DNA of 64,000 bases from an uncultured Sulfitobacter sp. GTDB taxonomy: Bacteria > Pseudomonadota > Alphaproteobacteria > Rhodobacterales > Rhodobacteraceae. This document shows, one piece after another, positions 35,326 through 43,281 of the stretch. Under the pieces are notes generated by a model. It was not told the origin of the DNA. It did not search any database and was given only the letters and a program-made list of their open reading frames with translations. The stretch is from positions 62,001-126,000 of the forward strand of contig CALFWM010000040.1 of the NCBI GenBank assembly GCA_937928635.1, written 5' to 3'. Within the stretch, counting starts at the first letter, position 1. Every line of letters begins with the position of its first letter. The position numbers were made by a program, and so were the translations under genes.

Positions 35326-36696
35326 ATGTCTATTCCACAATCCGGCGGCGGCCCGATCGAACATCAGGACCAGTTGGCGCAATACCTCGCGGATGGGTGC
35401 AAACCCAAAGAAGACTGGCGCATTGGCACCGAGCACGAGAAGTTTGGCTATTGCAAAGACAGCCTGCTGCCGCTGCCCTATGAAGGGGAGCGGTCAATCC
35501 GGGTGATGCTGGAGGGAATGCGCGACCGCCATGGCTGGGCACCGGTTGAGGAGCAGGGCAAGATCATCGGCCTGGAAAAGGATGGCGCGAATATTTCGCT
35601 TGAACCTGGGGGGCAACTGGAACTGTCCGGCGCACCGTTGGAGACGATCCATGAAACCTGCGATGAGGTGAATGTGCACCTGCGCGAAGTGCAGGAAGTG
35701 GCCGATAAAATCGGGGCCGGTTTCATTGGTCTGGGGGCCGCCCCTGACTGGACCCATGCGCAGATGGATCTGATGCCAAAGGGGCGTTACGCTTTGATGA
35801 ACGACTACATGGGCCGGGTTGGCAGCATGGGTCGGGTGATGATGCGCCGCACCTGTACCGTACAGGTGAACCTTGATTTCGGGTCAGAGGCCGACATGGT
35901 GCAAAAGATGCGCGTGGCCCTTGCCTTGCAGCCTGTGGCGACCGCCCTGTTTGCAAATTCGCCGTTTTTTGAAGGCAAGGTGAACGGATATAAATCACTG
36001 CGCTCAAAGGTTTGGCGTGAACTTGATGCATCGCGCACGGGCACGTTGCCGTTTGTCTTTGACGAGGGTTTTGGGTTTGAAGCCTGGGTCGAATATGCGC
36101 TTGATGTGCCGATGTATTTTGTCTACCGCGACGGGCAGTACATCAATGCGCTGGGCATGTCGTTTCGTGATTTCATGAACGGCAAATTGCCCGCCCTGCC
36201 GGGGGAGACGCCAACCCTGTCTGACTGGGCCGATCACCTGACAACCGCCTTTCCCGAGGCGCGGATGAAGAAATTCATTGAGATGCGCGGGGCCGATGGC
36301 GGACCGTGGCGGCGGCTGTGTGCCTTGCCCGCGTTCTGGGTTGGCCTGATGTATGATCAGGACGCTTTGGACGGGGCCTGGGATTTGGTCAAAGACTGGA
36401 CGCCCGCGCAGCATGATGCCCTGCGCACCGCTGCGTCAGTGGATGGGTTGCAGGCGCAGGTCACCGGTATCAACATGCATGACATTGCGCGTGAAACTGT
36501 CGCCTTGTCAGAGGCGGGTCTCAAGGCGCGGGCCAAACCGGGCGCTGGTGGTCTGGTGCCAGATGAAACGCATTTCCTGAACGCCCTGAAAGAAAGCGTT
36601 GAAACGGGCCGGGTGCCCGCGGATGAACTGCTGGAGGACTACCACGGCAAATGGGCTGGCGATCTGAGCCGGGTCTACAGCGAGTATAGCTACTGA
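35326..36696 (+). CDS. gshA: Glutamate-cysteine ligase, plant/proteobacterial type
   Basis: The 456-residue enzyme joins glutamate and cysteine in the first step of glutathione synthesis. It has the GCS2-type features of the alphaproteobacterial/plant class: GTEHEKFGY near 39, ISLEPGGQLELSGAP near 88, TCTVQVNLDF near 174 and GLMYDQDALDGAWDLV near 340. It is longer than the YbdK type and unlike the E. coli GshA class. Confidence 0.93.
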   Translation: MSIPQSGGGPIEHQDQLAQYLADGCKPKEDWRIGTEHEKFGYCKDSLLPLPYEGERSIRVMLEGMRDRHGWAPVEEQGKIIGLEKDGANISLEPGGQLELSGAPLETIHETCDEVNVHLREVQEVADKIGAGFIGLGAAPDWTHAQMDLMPKGRYALMNDYMGRVGSMGRVMMRRTCTVQVNLDFGSEADMVQKMRVALALQPVATALFANSPFFEGKVNGYKSLRSKVWRELDASRTGTLPFVFDEGFGFEAWVEYALDVPMYFVYRDGQYINALGMSFRDFMNGKLPALPGETPTLSDWADHLTTAFPEARMKKFIEMRGADGGPWRRLCALPAFWVGLMYDQDALDGAWDLVKDWTPAQHDALRTAASVDGLQAQVTGINMHDIARETVALSEAGLKARAKPGAGGLVPDETHFLNALKESVETGRVPADELLEDYHGKWAGDLSRVYSEYSY

Positions 36697-36815
36697 CCCT
36701 TGGCTCGATGCAGCACTGTAGGAACCAGCCTCATCCAACCTTGCCCGAAACGTTCAGTTTCAACGGTTGGGCGATCTGCCGTGCCGCACGTTACCCGCAT
36801 GTCGCTCTAATTGGT

Positions 36816-37682
36816 TTACTGTTGGCCCAAAACGCGTTGTTGGTAGAGTGATTTGATTTCCGCTTTGGCAGCTTCCTTATGTGCGGCTTCCTGCTCGGGT
36901 GATTTCGCGTAAAGGTATTTGTAACCGGCAAAAGGATTGTCAGAAACCTCGCCTTTGCGGCGCAGGCTGGCGCCAGTCATGGGGGTGGCAGATCCGATCT
37001 CGTGATCTGGTTTTGTGGGCGAAATCATAAAGAAAACATGCAAGAAAAACGTGATGAACGGCAGGCCGATGTGGATGAGGACCATCAGGACAAGGGTCGG
37101 ATCGCGGGAGGCCCCTTCGGCCAAAGCCGCGCCGGACACGTTTCCGGTGTCTGGCAACATGCTACTGATCGCCTGAAAGATCACGTCAAAACCAACCGCA
37201 TTGATCGCGGTTGCGGCAAGGAAAAGACCGTTCCAGAGGTCCTCAGCGCTCAGGTCCAATCCCGAGCCAAAGAGGCTTGCTACCAACACCATCATACCCA
37301 GCCCTTGTGCCGTGTCGTTCATTGCGGCCAGTGCAAAGGCCAGACCAACGACCAGGTAGATGCCAAAACCGATTGTCAGAAACGGCAGTTTCGCCCATTT
37401 TCCGCTTTTGCCACTGTCATGCAGGCGTCGCACGGTCAGCGACAGGCGCGGGATGATGGTCAGGAAAAATACGACGATACTGTCCCAGTATAGTGGGTTG
37501 AGCGGGGGCACTTCGCGGCGCAGCAGCATGTGCCAAAACTCAACCGCATCGCCATAGGCCAGAAAGATGATCAGTGCCCAGATCAGCGGCAACAGCAGCC
37601 AATATTCCAGCAGGGTCGCGCGCCCGCTGAAGTCGAACGCCTTGAATGCGAAATTTTCAAATGCGGAGCCGATTTTTTTCAT
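36816..37682 (-). CDS. DUF805 domain membrane protein
   Basis: The 288-residue protein begins with the DUF805 signature FKAFDFSGRATLLEYWLLLPLIWA and has the later RLSLTVRRLHDSGKSGKW block near 80-97. Five or six hydrophobic helices are visible. It is about twice the usual length, with an extra central section around 125-200 and a charged C-terminal tail (KSLYQQRVLGQQ). Function unknown. It lies after the desaturase operon on the same strand, across an 81-base gap. Confidence 0.78.
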   Translation of the reverse strand: MKKIGSAFENFAFKAFDFSGRATLLEYWLLLPLIWALIIFLAYGDAVEFWHMLLRREVPPLNPLYWDSIVVFFLTIIPRLSLTVRRLHDSGKSGKWAKLPFLTIGFGIYLVVGLAFALAAMNDTAQGLGMMVLVASLFGSGLDLSAEDLWNGLFLAATAINAVGFDVIFQAISSMLPDTGNVSGAALAEGASRDPTLVLMVLIHIGLPFITFFLHVFFMISPTKPDHEIGSATPMTGASLRRKGEVSDNPFAGYKYLYAKSPEQEAAHKEAAKAEIKSLYQQRVLGQQ

Positions 37683-37763
37683 GGGGTTTGCGTCTCATCC
37701 TGCCTGATTGGTTTGCAATCTGCGGGTGAAATCCGGCTGGAATGAGGCGCTGGTTTGAAATTA

Positions 37764-38663
37764 TCACGTCCGCATCAGGCCCGCACGCGGGGGCTCGGAT
37801 TGGGGCAGGCGGATGTTGCGGGCAAGGCCCAGCAAAGCAAGGCTGCGGATCAGCCAATAGCCCGGATCGCTTTGACCTTGTTCAACACCCAGTTGTGTAG
37901 AATGGGGAAAGGCATGGTGATTGCTGTGCCAGTTTTCGCCAAAGGTGATCAGCCCCAGCCACGGCAGATTATACCCCTGCACAGGCAGGCCAGCCACGCG
38001 CCAGCCCTGATGTCCCCTGTGGTGTGCATAATGCCCGATCAGCCAATGCCCCGTCAGCGACACCCAGATGCGCAAACACACTCCCCAGAGCACATAGGCC
38101 CAACCGCCAAGCGCAAAAAGCAGGATGGCGAGGGGCAGTTGTTGTGCCATCCAAGTGGCGTCCAAAAAACGATAAAAGCGGGATTGCGCGATGCGCGGTT
38201 CAATCGCAAAACGGGGCGGATGGGTCAGTGGAAAATGGCAGTGCATTTGCCACCACATGTCCCGCCAGAACCCTGCGCCATGGCTGGGATGAGGTGGGCA
38301 GATGGTTTGGCGTTGATGCCAGTCGCGCATGTCATGGGCGCGGATCATGCCAAAGGGACCCGCCATGCCCACAAGGGTGCCCAACCAGACAAGCAGGTAT
38401 TCCAGCCAGCGGGGGGTCTCAAAACTGCGGTGGATCAGCAAACGGTGCATCCCCACGGAATGCCCTGCACAGATGGTCACGCCGCACAGCAGTGCAAACA
38501 GCAACGCCGCATCCCACTGCGGAAAAAGTGCGATGCCTGCAAGACCCAGGGCCATATGGGCGAGTGTCCAAAGGGACTTAACCGGCTCCCAACGGATATG
38601 GCCAAGGGTCGCAGAGGTCTGGGCGTCAGGGATAACGCGCTCGGTGGCGTGCAGATGTGACAT
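37764..38663 (-). CDS. Acyl-CoA delta-9 desaturase-type fatty acid desaturase
   Basis: The 299-residue membrane di-iron desaturase has three histidine boxes: HRLLIH near 72, HDMRDWHQR near 110 and NWHSNHHAFPHS near 245. The arrangement matches stearoyl-CoA/acyl-lipid desaturases. Four hydrophobic stretches would place the boxes on the cytoplasmic face. It is the last gene of a five-gene minus-strand run headed by the GbsR-type regulator. Its start overlaps the stop of the other desaturase by one base. Confidence 0.87.
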   Translation of the reverse strand: MSHLHATERVIPDAQTSATLGHIRWEPVKSLWTLAHMALGLAGIALFPQWDAALLFALLCGVTICAGHSVGMHRLLIHRSFETPRWLEYLLVWLGTLVGMAGPFGMIRAHDMRDWHQRQTICPPHPSHGAGFWRDMWWQMHCHFPLTHPPRFAIEPRIAQSRFYRFLDATWMAQQLPLAILLFALGGWAYVLWGVCLRIWVSLTGHWLIGHYAHHRGHQGWRVAGLPVQGYNLPWLGLITFGENWHSNHHAFPHSTQLGVEQGQSDPGYWLIRSLALLGLARNIRLPQSEPPRAGLMRT

Positions 38664-39481
38664 CAGGCCTTCCTGTTGCGGGGTTCAAGCCAGCCGATTA
38701 CTGGCGCGCGGCTGGCCGCATATCCCGGTGCGTCGTGGTCAAGCCGGGCGGCCAATTGGGGCAGACGGCTGACCGGCACTTTGGGAAACAGGTGGTGTTC
38801 ACGGTGATAGAACATCAGGTAGGCGGCAGCGGCGAGGGGGCCGCGTTGGCTGCGCGCGGCAACTGCGCTGTCGGATAGCCCCTGATGGGTGACCCAGACC
38901 GCAAAGAACGCGGCAAGGCATTGTGCGCAGATCATCGCCGCCACGTGCAGCAGCAAAAAAGGATGCGCTAGCACGATGGCCAGGCCCATGAACCCCGCAC
39001 AGCACAGCCAATCCCGGCGGATCAGCTTGCGGGTGCGAGCACTGCCCCTGCGCCATGCGGTCAGATTGATATCAACGGGAAAGCGCGGCCCATAGCGCAA
39101 AACCTCCCACGCGGTCATATGGCCACATTTGCCCTCGTGATCCTCCGGCCCCATGGCGAATTTGTGATGGCGCAGGTGGCACCAGCTTTCCGCATGATTA
39201 GAGCCGAGCATCAGGGCAGAGAGAACGTGCATAACGAGGCTGTCCGCGCGACGTGGCAGGGCAAGGTTGCTATGGATCGCCTCATGGTTCAGGCGCAGCG
39301 CGCAGAGGAAGAACATGAAGCTGCCGATTGCTCCTAATGGCCAAAGGGCCGAGGCATAAAGCACCCAGGACAGCAGCAGCCACGGTAGGGGCAAAGTGAG
39401 TTCGCGGATGATGTCCAACCAGCTGAGCGGGGTCAGGTCATGCCAGGGGATGTTCTTTGGCGGGCGTTCAGGGGTGCACAT
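38663..39481 (-). CDS. Fatty acid desaturase family membrane protein
   Basis: The 272-residue membrane enzyme has histidine boxes NHEAIH near 72, HLRHH near 110 and FYHREHHLFP near 230, the pattern of the broad FA_desaturase family that includes lipid desaturases and carotenoid ketolases. AAGGAG stands eight bases before the ATG at 39481. Longer readings to 39697 run through the upstream gene in another frame. Pairing with a second desaturase suggests stepwise modification of one acyl chain or lipid, which is inference. Confidence 0.82.
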   Translation of the reverse strand: MCTPERPPKNIPWHDLTPLSWLDIIRELTLPLPWLLLSWVLYASALWPLGAIGSFMFFLCALRLNHEAIHSNLALPRRADSLVMHVLSALMLGSNHAESWCHLRHHKFAMGPEDHEGKCGHMTAWEVLRYGPRFPVDINLTAWRRGSARTRKLIRRDWLCCAGFMGLAIVLAHPFLLLHVAAMICAQCLAAFFAVWVTHQGLSDSAVAARSQRGPLAAAAYLMFYHREHHLFPKVPVSRLPQLAARLDHDAPGYAASRAPVIGWLEPRNRKA

Positions 39482-39893
39482 CTTGGGGCTCCTTGTTGGG
39501 GGCAGGCGGTTCGGCGCGGGCCAGCAGCAGGTAGATGACCAGAAAGGTGGCGGTCCAAAGCACAGCGAAAATGGCACCGAAGAAGAGGAAGGCAGGCAAT
39601 GCGTCCAGTGTGTTCCAGTCGTCGAAGTACCATGCAGCGACACAGAAGATCGGGACTTGCAGCAGTTGGCAGGCCAGCGCCAGCAGGATGATTTCAACCC
39701 AGCCGGGGGTGCGGCGGCGCAGGAACCAAGCGGCCAGCGGCAGGCCCGCGATCAGGTAAAGGGGGCCGCCCAGTATCAGGGCGCAAAGCGGCACAATCAG
39801 CCAGAATGTCAGTAGGGTGACCAGCAGGGGGGCGGCGATAAAGGCGACCAGAAAGCGGGGCCAGCGGAAGGGGGGCAAGGGAGCGTTTATCAT
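39468..39893 (-). CDS. Small four-helix membrane protein, copy A
   Basis: The 141-residue, very hydrophobic protein has about four helices and a short charged tail (PPAPNKEPQDVHP). Its opening FRWPRFLVAFIAAPLLVTLL resembles IRWPQLILALLLGPGLASTVLL in the next gene upstream, so the two are probably paralogues. It overlaps the desaturase by 14 bases and the upstream paralogue by four. The family is not recognised. A role in the lipid-modifying unit is inferred from position. Confidence 0.75.
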   Translation of the reverse strand: MINAPLPPFRWPRFLVAFIAAPLLVTLLTFWLIVPLCALILGGPLYLIAGLPLAAWFLRRRTPGWVEIILLALACQLLQVPIFCVAAWYFDDWNTLDALPAFLFFGAIFAVLWTATFLVIYLLLARAEPPAPNKEPQDVHP

Positions 39894-40309
39894 GCGGCCT
39901 CCGGATCGGGCGAAAATTCCCGGCATAGGAAGGTATAGGTGGCCGCGGCAGCCGCACACCACGCAGGGCCGAACCACTGGCCGAGTTCCACCATGTCCGG
40001 CCCCGCGATGTAGGGGATGCCCGCTGCATGTGCAGGCGGGATCATCCAGACGGCGCACAGGCCGAGGAGGGCGTGGAAGATGGGGTGATCAAAGCCGAAT
40101 TTCTGGGCAATGATCATGAGTGGTCCGTACAATATCAGATAGCTGACGTATCCAAGGGCAAGGCTGCCGTAGATAAAGAGCGCGGCAATCAGGGCTGCAG
40201 GTGGAATGACTATGCTGGCCATCAGCAGCACAGTGCTGGCCAGACCCGGACCAAGCAGGAGCGCGAGGATCAGTTGGGGCCATCTGATTTTTACAGTTAT
40301 TTCTGTCAT
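39890..40309 (-). CDS. Small four-helix membrane protein, copy B
   Basis: The 139-residue hydrophobic protein is the likely paralogue of the following gene product (shared RWP-start and helix spacing). It begins MTEITVKIRWPQ. Its start codon lies inside a near-copy of the GbsR-type operator (40298-40319), so a bound regulator could block its expression directly. Four helices are visible and no catalytic motif. Function unknown. Confidence 0.75.
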   Translation of the reverse strand: MTEITVKIRWPQLILALLLGPGLASTVLLMASIVIPPAALIAALFIYGSLALGYVSYLILYGPLMIIAQKFGFDHPIFHALLGLCAVWMIPPAHAAGIPYIAGPDMVELGQWFGPAWCAAAAATYTFLCREFSPDPEAA

Positions 40310-40319
40310 GAGGGAAATC
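40298..40319. promoter_or_regulatory. Second, imperfect copy of the GbsR-type operator
   Basis: Read on the minus strand, this matches the palindrome at 40898-40919 in 18 of 22 positions, including an identical 12-base half, ATGACAGAAATA. It covers the start codon of the 139-residue gene. It may be a real internal site or an echo of the repeated MTEI coding start. Confidence 0.42.
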
Positions 40320-40337
40320 CCGGATCAAATAAAAAGG

Positions 40338-40880
40338 TCAGGTGTCGTCGCGGGATTTGCCTTTGGGCAGGAAACGCGCGATGCGGCCCCCCAGCTTGAT
40401 CACGGCGAGTTGGACAGAGCGGGGCAGGCGCGAGACGTCAGCGTACCAATCGTCAAACATCTGCATGGTGTTGAGCGTGTCATTGATGCGCGCCTGAACG
40501 GCAGGGGGGGTTGCGTCATTCTGGGCCTCTTTGCGAACCTCATGCAGCGCGGCCAGGGTTGGGGTGTATTCCCGTTCCCGACGGGATTCGATGACAATGT
40601 TTACCAGATCAAACATATCGCGGATGGAGGTGAAATGGTCCCGCCGGTCACCCAGCTTGCGTTGTGACTTTACAAGGCCAAGCGATTGCAGTTCTTTCAA
40701 CCCGTTGGACACGTTGGAGCGGGCAAGGTTCAGTAATTCGCAGATTTGATCCGCACTCAGGGGGTCCGGCGAAATGTGCAACAGTGCATGAATTTGCGCC
40801 ACAGAACGGTTGGTGCCCCACTTTTGGCCCATGTCCCCCCAGTGGAGGATAAAGTTCTGCATGGCAGGTGTGAGGTGCAT
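40338..40880 (-). CDS. GbsR/MarR family transcriptional regulator
   Basis: The 180-residue winged-helix protein is of the GbsR type: WGTNRSVAQIHALLHISPDPLSADQICELL at about 20-50, recognition helix LARSNVSNGLKELQSLGLV, then a wing with KLGDRRDHFTS. GbsR-like proteins often repress membrane or osmolyte genes. A perfect palindrome 18 bases upstream of its start suggests autoregulation. It heads the unit with two small membrane proteins and two desaturases, 28 bases before the first of them. The inducer is unknown. Confidence 0.85.
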   Translation of the reverse strand: MHLTPAMQNFILHWGDMGQKWGTNRSVAQIHALLHISPDPLSADQICELLNLARSNVSNGLKELQSLGLVKSQRKLGDRRDHFTSIRDMFDLVNIVIESRREREYTPTLAALHEVRKEAQNDATPPAVQARINDTLNTMQMFDDWYADVSRLPRSVQLAVIKLGGRIARFLPKGKSRDDT

Positions 40881-40897
40881 GTTTCCGACTCGCTTGG

Positions 40898-40919
40898 TAT
40901 TTCTGTAATGACAGAAATA
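40898..40919. promoter_or_regulatory. Perfect 9-4-9 palindromic operator
   Basis: TATTTCTGT, AATG, ACAGAAATA form a 22-base inverted repeat with no mismatch, just upstream of the GbsR-type gene. Size, symmetry and place fit a site for that dimeric regulator. Confidence 0.72.
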
Positions 40920-41048
40920 TCAGAATTGACACTTAAGTCAAGCGACAGGTGGCGTGATCTGATTGGCGCGCAGATGCGCGACAGTATTTATCGGCGCTTG
41001 GGGCATCTGCGAGCCCTTCACGGTGGGCAACGTGTTGGAGTGAAGCGG

Positions 41049-41735
41049 TTATTTTGTGCGGGTCAGAACAAGGTTAAACATGCCCGCGCCTAGCGTGATG
41101 TTCTGGATTTGCTGATCGTTGTTCGCCGTTGAATAGGTGACTTGCATCTTGGCTTTTGCGATTTTCAGCGGTGACAGATGCCCGGGGCCCGCAGTCACGG
41201 TGTACGAAAGAGCGCAGATCAAAAGGGTATCCTGACGTTCTTGGGCGGTCGGGCTTAGTGTGATCACGCGGCGCCCGTCATAGATATTGATGCGGGCAGG
41301 GCATCCTATCGCCGTGGTAAGCAGGCCAATCGCGCGCACCGGATCCGTTACCGCACCGCGCACCTTTTGCGGGTCCGATAGCGTGGTTTCTTCTTTGGCA
41401 GGTATCACGATGGTCTCAAGGGCGCGACCTGCTGCAAAGAGTACGTCAACGCTGCGGGTTTTGCGGGAGGATTTCCCAACGCCGACATACCGTAGGGCTT
41501 GCGTGCCATCTGCGGCTTTGGCCGGGCGGGAGGTCCCCTCATATGTGCCGTTGAAGACCCCCAAAGGGGTGTTCGCCAAGGTCGAGGTTAGCGTCGCGCC
41601 CTTGCTGTTTGCACTATAGCGCAATTCGCCCAGCGTGGTTTTACCCAGTTGAATGGCAAAGGTTTCTGCCAGCGCGATCTGCGGGGAGATCATCAGACAA
41701 CACGCCAACATAACTTTGAGCGGTGGGAATGGCAT
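41049..41735 (-). CDS. Exported DUF3108-like protein
   Basis: The 228-residue protein has a signal peptide (PPLKVMLACCLMISPQIALA, cleavage near ALA-ET). The mature beta-rich part contains LGELRYSANSKGATLTST and a late segment GPGHLSPLKIAKAKMQVTY, resembling DUF3108-type periplasmic proteins. Two mature cysteines (about 145 and 175) could pair. The ATG at 41735 follows AAAGGA by ten bases. A TTG at 41741 is an alternative. Function unknown. Confidence 0.7.
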   Translation of the reverse strand: MPFPPLKVMLACCLMISPQIALAETFAIQLGKTTLGELRYSANSKGATLTSTLANTPLGVFNGTYEGTSRPAKAADGTQALRYVGVGKSSRKTRSVDVLFAAGRALETIVIPAKEETTLSDPQKVRGAVTDPVRAIGLLTTAIGCPARINIYDGRRVITLSPTAQERQDTLLICALSYTVTAGPGHLSPLKIAKAKMQVTYSTANNDQQIQNITLGAGMFNLVLTRTK

Positions 41736-41786
41736 GGGCAAAGTTCCTTTTGTTCAGTCTGTCTGGCCGATGTCGTTGGGGGAGGG

Positions 41787-42407
41787 CTAGACCCGCGTTA
41801 GCAAAATCTTGAGCGCGATGGCCCCAAAGGCGAGGGCGAAGAAGGCCTCAAATCCTCGTTTGGCGCGGATATAGGCGGCGGCCATCGGTCTGGACGAGAA
41901 GATCAGCGCATAGCTGTGGAACATCACAAAGCTGAGCGCGCCAACCGACAGGATCACCGTGATGAGCCTGGAAGGCGGCGTGTGCGCCGGGATACCAACC
42001 GCATAAAGTGCGCCAAAAAACAGGATGGCCTTGGGGTTTGTGAGATGCAGCGCCAACCCTTTGGCATAGGCGCGCGCGGGGGTGGTTTTTGGCATGGGTT
42101 TTGCGGTGAGTTTACTGCCCGCGATGGCCGCGCGGGCGGCTTTGTACGCAAGCCACAACAGATAGGCAGCCCCGGCGTAACGCACGACCTCCAACACCCA
42201 TCCATGTGCCGCCATGATCGCCGCAAGGCCAAAGGCCGCAGAGACGGACCACATCAGTGACCCCGTTGTGACCCCCGCCGCCAGTGCCAAGCCGGCCGCG
42301 CGGCCAGAGGCCATAGAGGTGCCCGCAATCGCAAGTGTTGCGGGGCCCGGACTGCCCGCTGCCACAAACGCAGCGATCAGGATCATGGGGAGGTTGATGT
42401 CACTCAT
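41787..42407 (-). CDS. LysE/RhtB family amino acid exporter
   Basis: The 206-residue membrane protein has six helices and the LysE signature AAGSPGPATLAIAGTSMASGR at about 16-36, plus LHLTNPKAILFFGAL near 115. It probably exports an amino acid or homoserine-lactone-like compound. Its ATG overlaps the stop of the preceding 90-residue gene. Confidence 0.87.
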   Translation of the reverse strand: MSDINLPMILIAAFVAAGSPGPATLAIAGTSMASGRAAGLALAAGVTTGSLMWSVSAAFGLAAIMAAHGWVLEVVRYAGAAYLLWLAYKAARAAIAGSKLTAKPMPKTTPARAYAKGLALHLTNPKAILFFGALYAVGIPAHTPPSRLITVILSVGALSFVMFHSYALIFSSRPMAAAYIRAKRGFEAFFALAFGAIALKILLTRV

Positions 42408-42676
42408 GTCATCGGGTCCGGTTGGTAGCTGCGTAAAAAGGCGATGACTTTGCTGGCGGGCATTTCGCAGGGTTTCAGTCGGGGACCAGAGGCCAGATCA
42501 TAAAAGTTGAGGCTGATGTAATCGGTGCCGCCCAGTTCCTCTGCCACCAGCTTGGTGGATTTGCCAGCGTTGAACAGGCTCCGGGTGGCCACGTATCGCC
42601 TGTTGTGGGCGGTGCCGGTTGAGGTGCCCAAAGGGAGAGCCTGTAGGAGGTGTGCAATATCGCCCGGTCGGGTCAC
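42404..42676 (-). CDS. Small conserved hypothetical protein after plsY
   Basis: A 90-residue protein starts GTG at 42676, overlapping the plsY stop (GTGA), and its stop overlaps the lysE-type start (ATGA). The sequence has a soluble look (NRRYVATRSLFNAGKSTKLVAEELGG) without membrane helices or known motifs. Double overlap supports real translation. An in-frame start at 42742 would intrude on plsY. Function not recognised. Confidence 0.72.
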   Translation of the reverse strand: MTRPGDIAHLLQALPLGTSTGTAHNRRYVATRSLFNAGKSTKLVAEELGGTDYISLNFYDLASGPRLKPCEMPASKVIAFLRSYQPDPMT

Positions 42677-43281
42677 TCTTTTTGGCCAATTTTGGGTTCT
42701 GTGCCAGCGCGGATGCGTTTGATGTTGGCGCGGTGGCGCCAAAATACCAGCAGTGTCAGGGCGATGCCCAGCAGCAAGGCGCTGCCAAAGCCGAGGAATA
42801 CCATCAGAAAGGTGCTAAAGGCCGCCGCCGTTATCGCACCCATGGAGGATTGCCGCGAGATCGCCACCCCAAAGAGCCAGGCCGCACAGCACCCCAGCCC
42901 AACGGGCCAGGCATAGGCCAGCATGATCCCCAGAAACGTCGCCACGCCTTTGCCGCCTTTGAACTGCAACCAGACCGGATAGCAATGGCCCAGCATGGCC
43001 ATCAGGGCGGCCAGTTGCACCGCATCAGGGCCTGCAAATGCGCGCGCCAGCAGCACCGCCACAGCGCCTTTGCCCGCGTCAAACAGCAACGTCAGCGCCG
43101 CCGCCTTCTTGTTGCCCGTGCGCAGCACATTGGTGGCCCCGATGTTGCCAGAGCCGATATCGCGCAGATTGCCCAGCCCCATGTATTTGGCCAGCACAAC
43201 TCCGGAGGGGATCGAGCCCAGCAGATATCCGACCAGACCCCAAAGGATCAGCACGGCGATGGAACTTTCAATTACTGGCAT
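42673..43281 (-). CDS. plsY: Glycerol-3-phosphate acyltransferase
   Basis: The 202-residue membrane enzyme transfers acyl groups from acyl-phosphate to glycerol-3-phosphate, starting phospholipid synthesis. The PlsY blocks are visible: GSIPSGVVLAK near 22, GSGNIGATNVLRTGNK near 44, and GHCYPVWLQFKGGKGVATFLG near 100. The start at 43281 shares one base with the pyrC-like stop. Confidence 0.94.
   Translation of the reverse strand: MPVIESSIAVLILWGLVGYLLGSIPSGVVLAKYMGLGNLRDIGSGNIGATNVLRTGNKKAAALTLLFDAGKGAVAVLLARAFAGPDAVQLAALMAMLGHCYPVWLQFKGGKGVATFLGIMLAYAWPVGLGCCAAWLFGVAISRQSSMGAITAAAFSTFLMVFLGFGSALLLGIALTLLVFWRHRANIKRIRAGTEPKIGQKE

Noticed and set aside
36697..36815. Terminator between gshA and the DUF805 gene
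   Set aside because: Only a loose CCAAC/GGTTGG pairing with a long loop and no T-run was found.
37755..38660. 301-codon + strand frame opposite the acyl-CoA desaturase
   Set aside because: The opposite strand has three intact histidine boxes. This frame has only low-complexity basic sequence.
40746..41093. Small + strand frame starting MTEISELTLK inside the GbsR operator
   Set aside because: It overlaps the 3' end of the DUF3108-like gene and the operator, has no ribosome site and encodes no recognisable protein. The MTEI match to the downstream gene probably reflects the repeated operator half-site.
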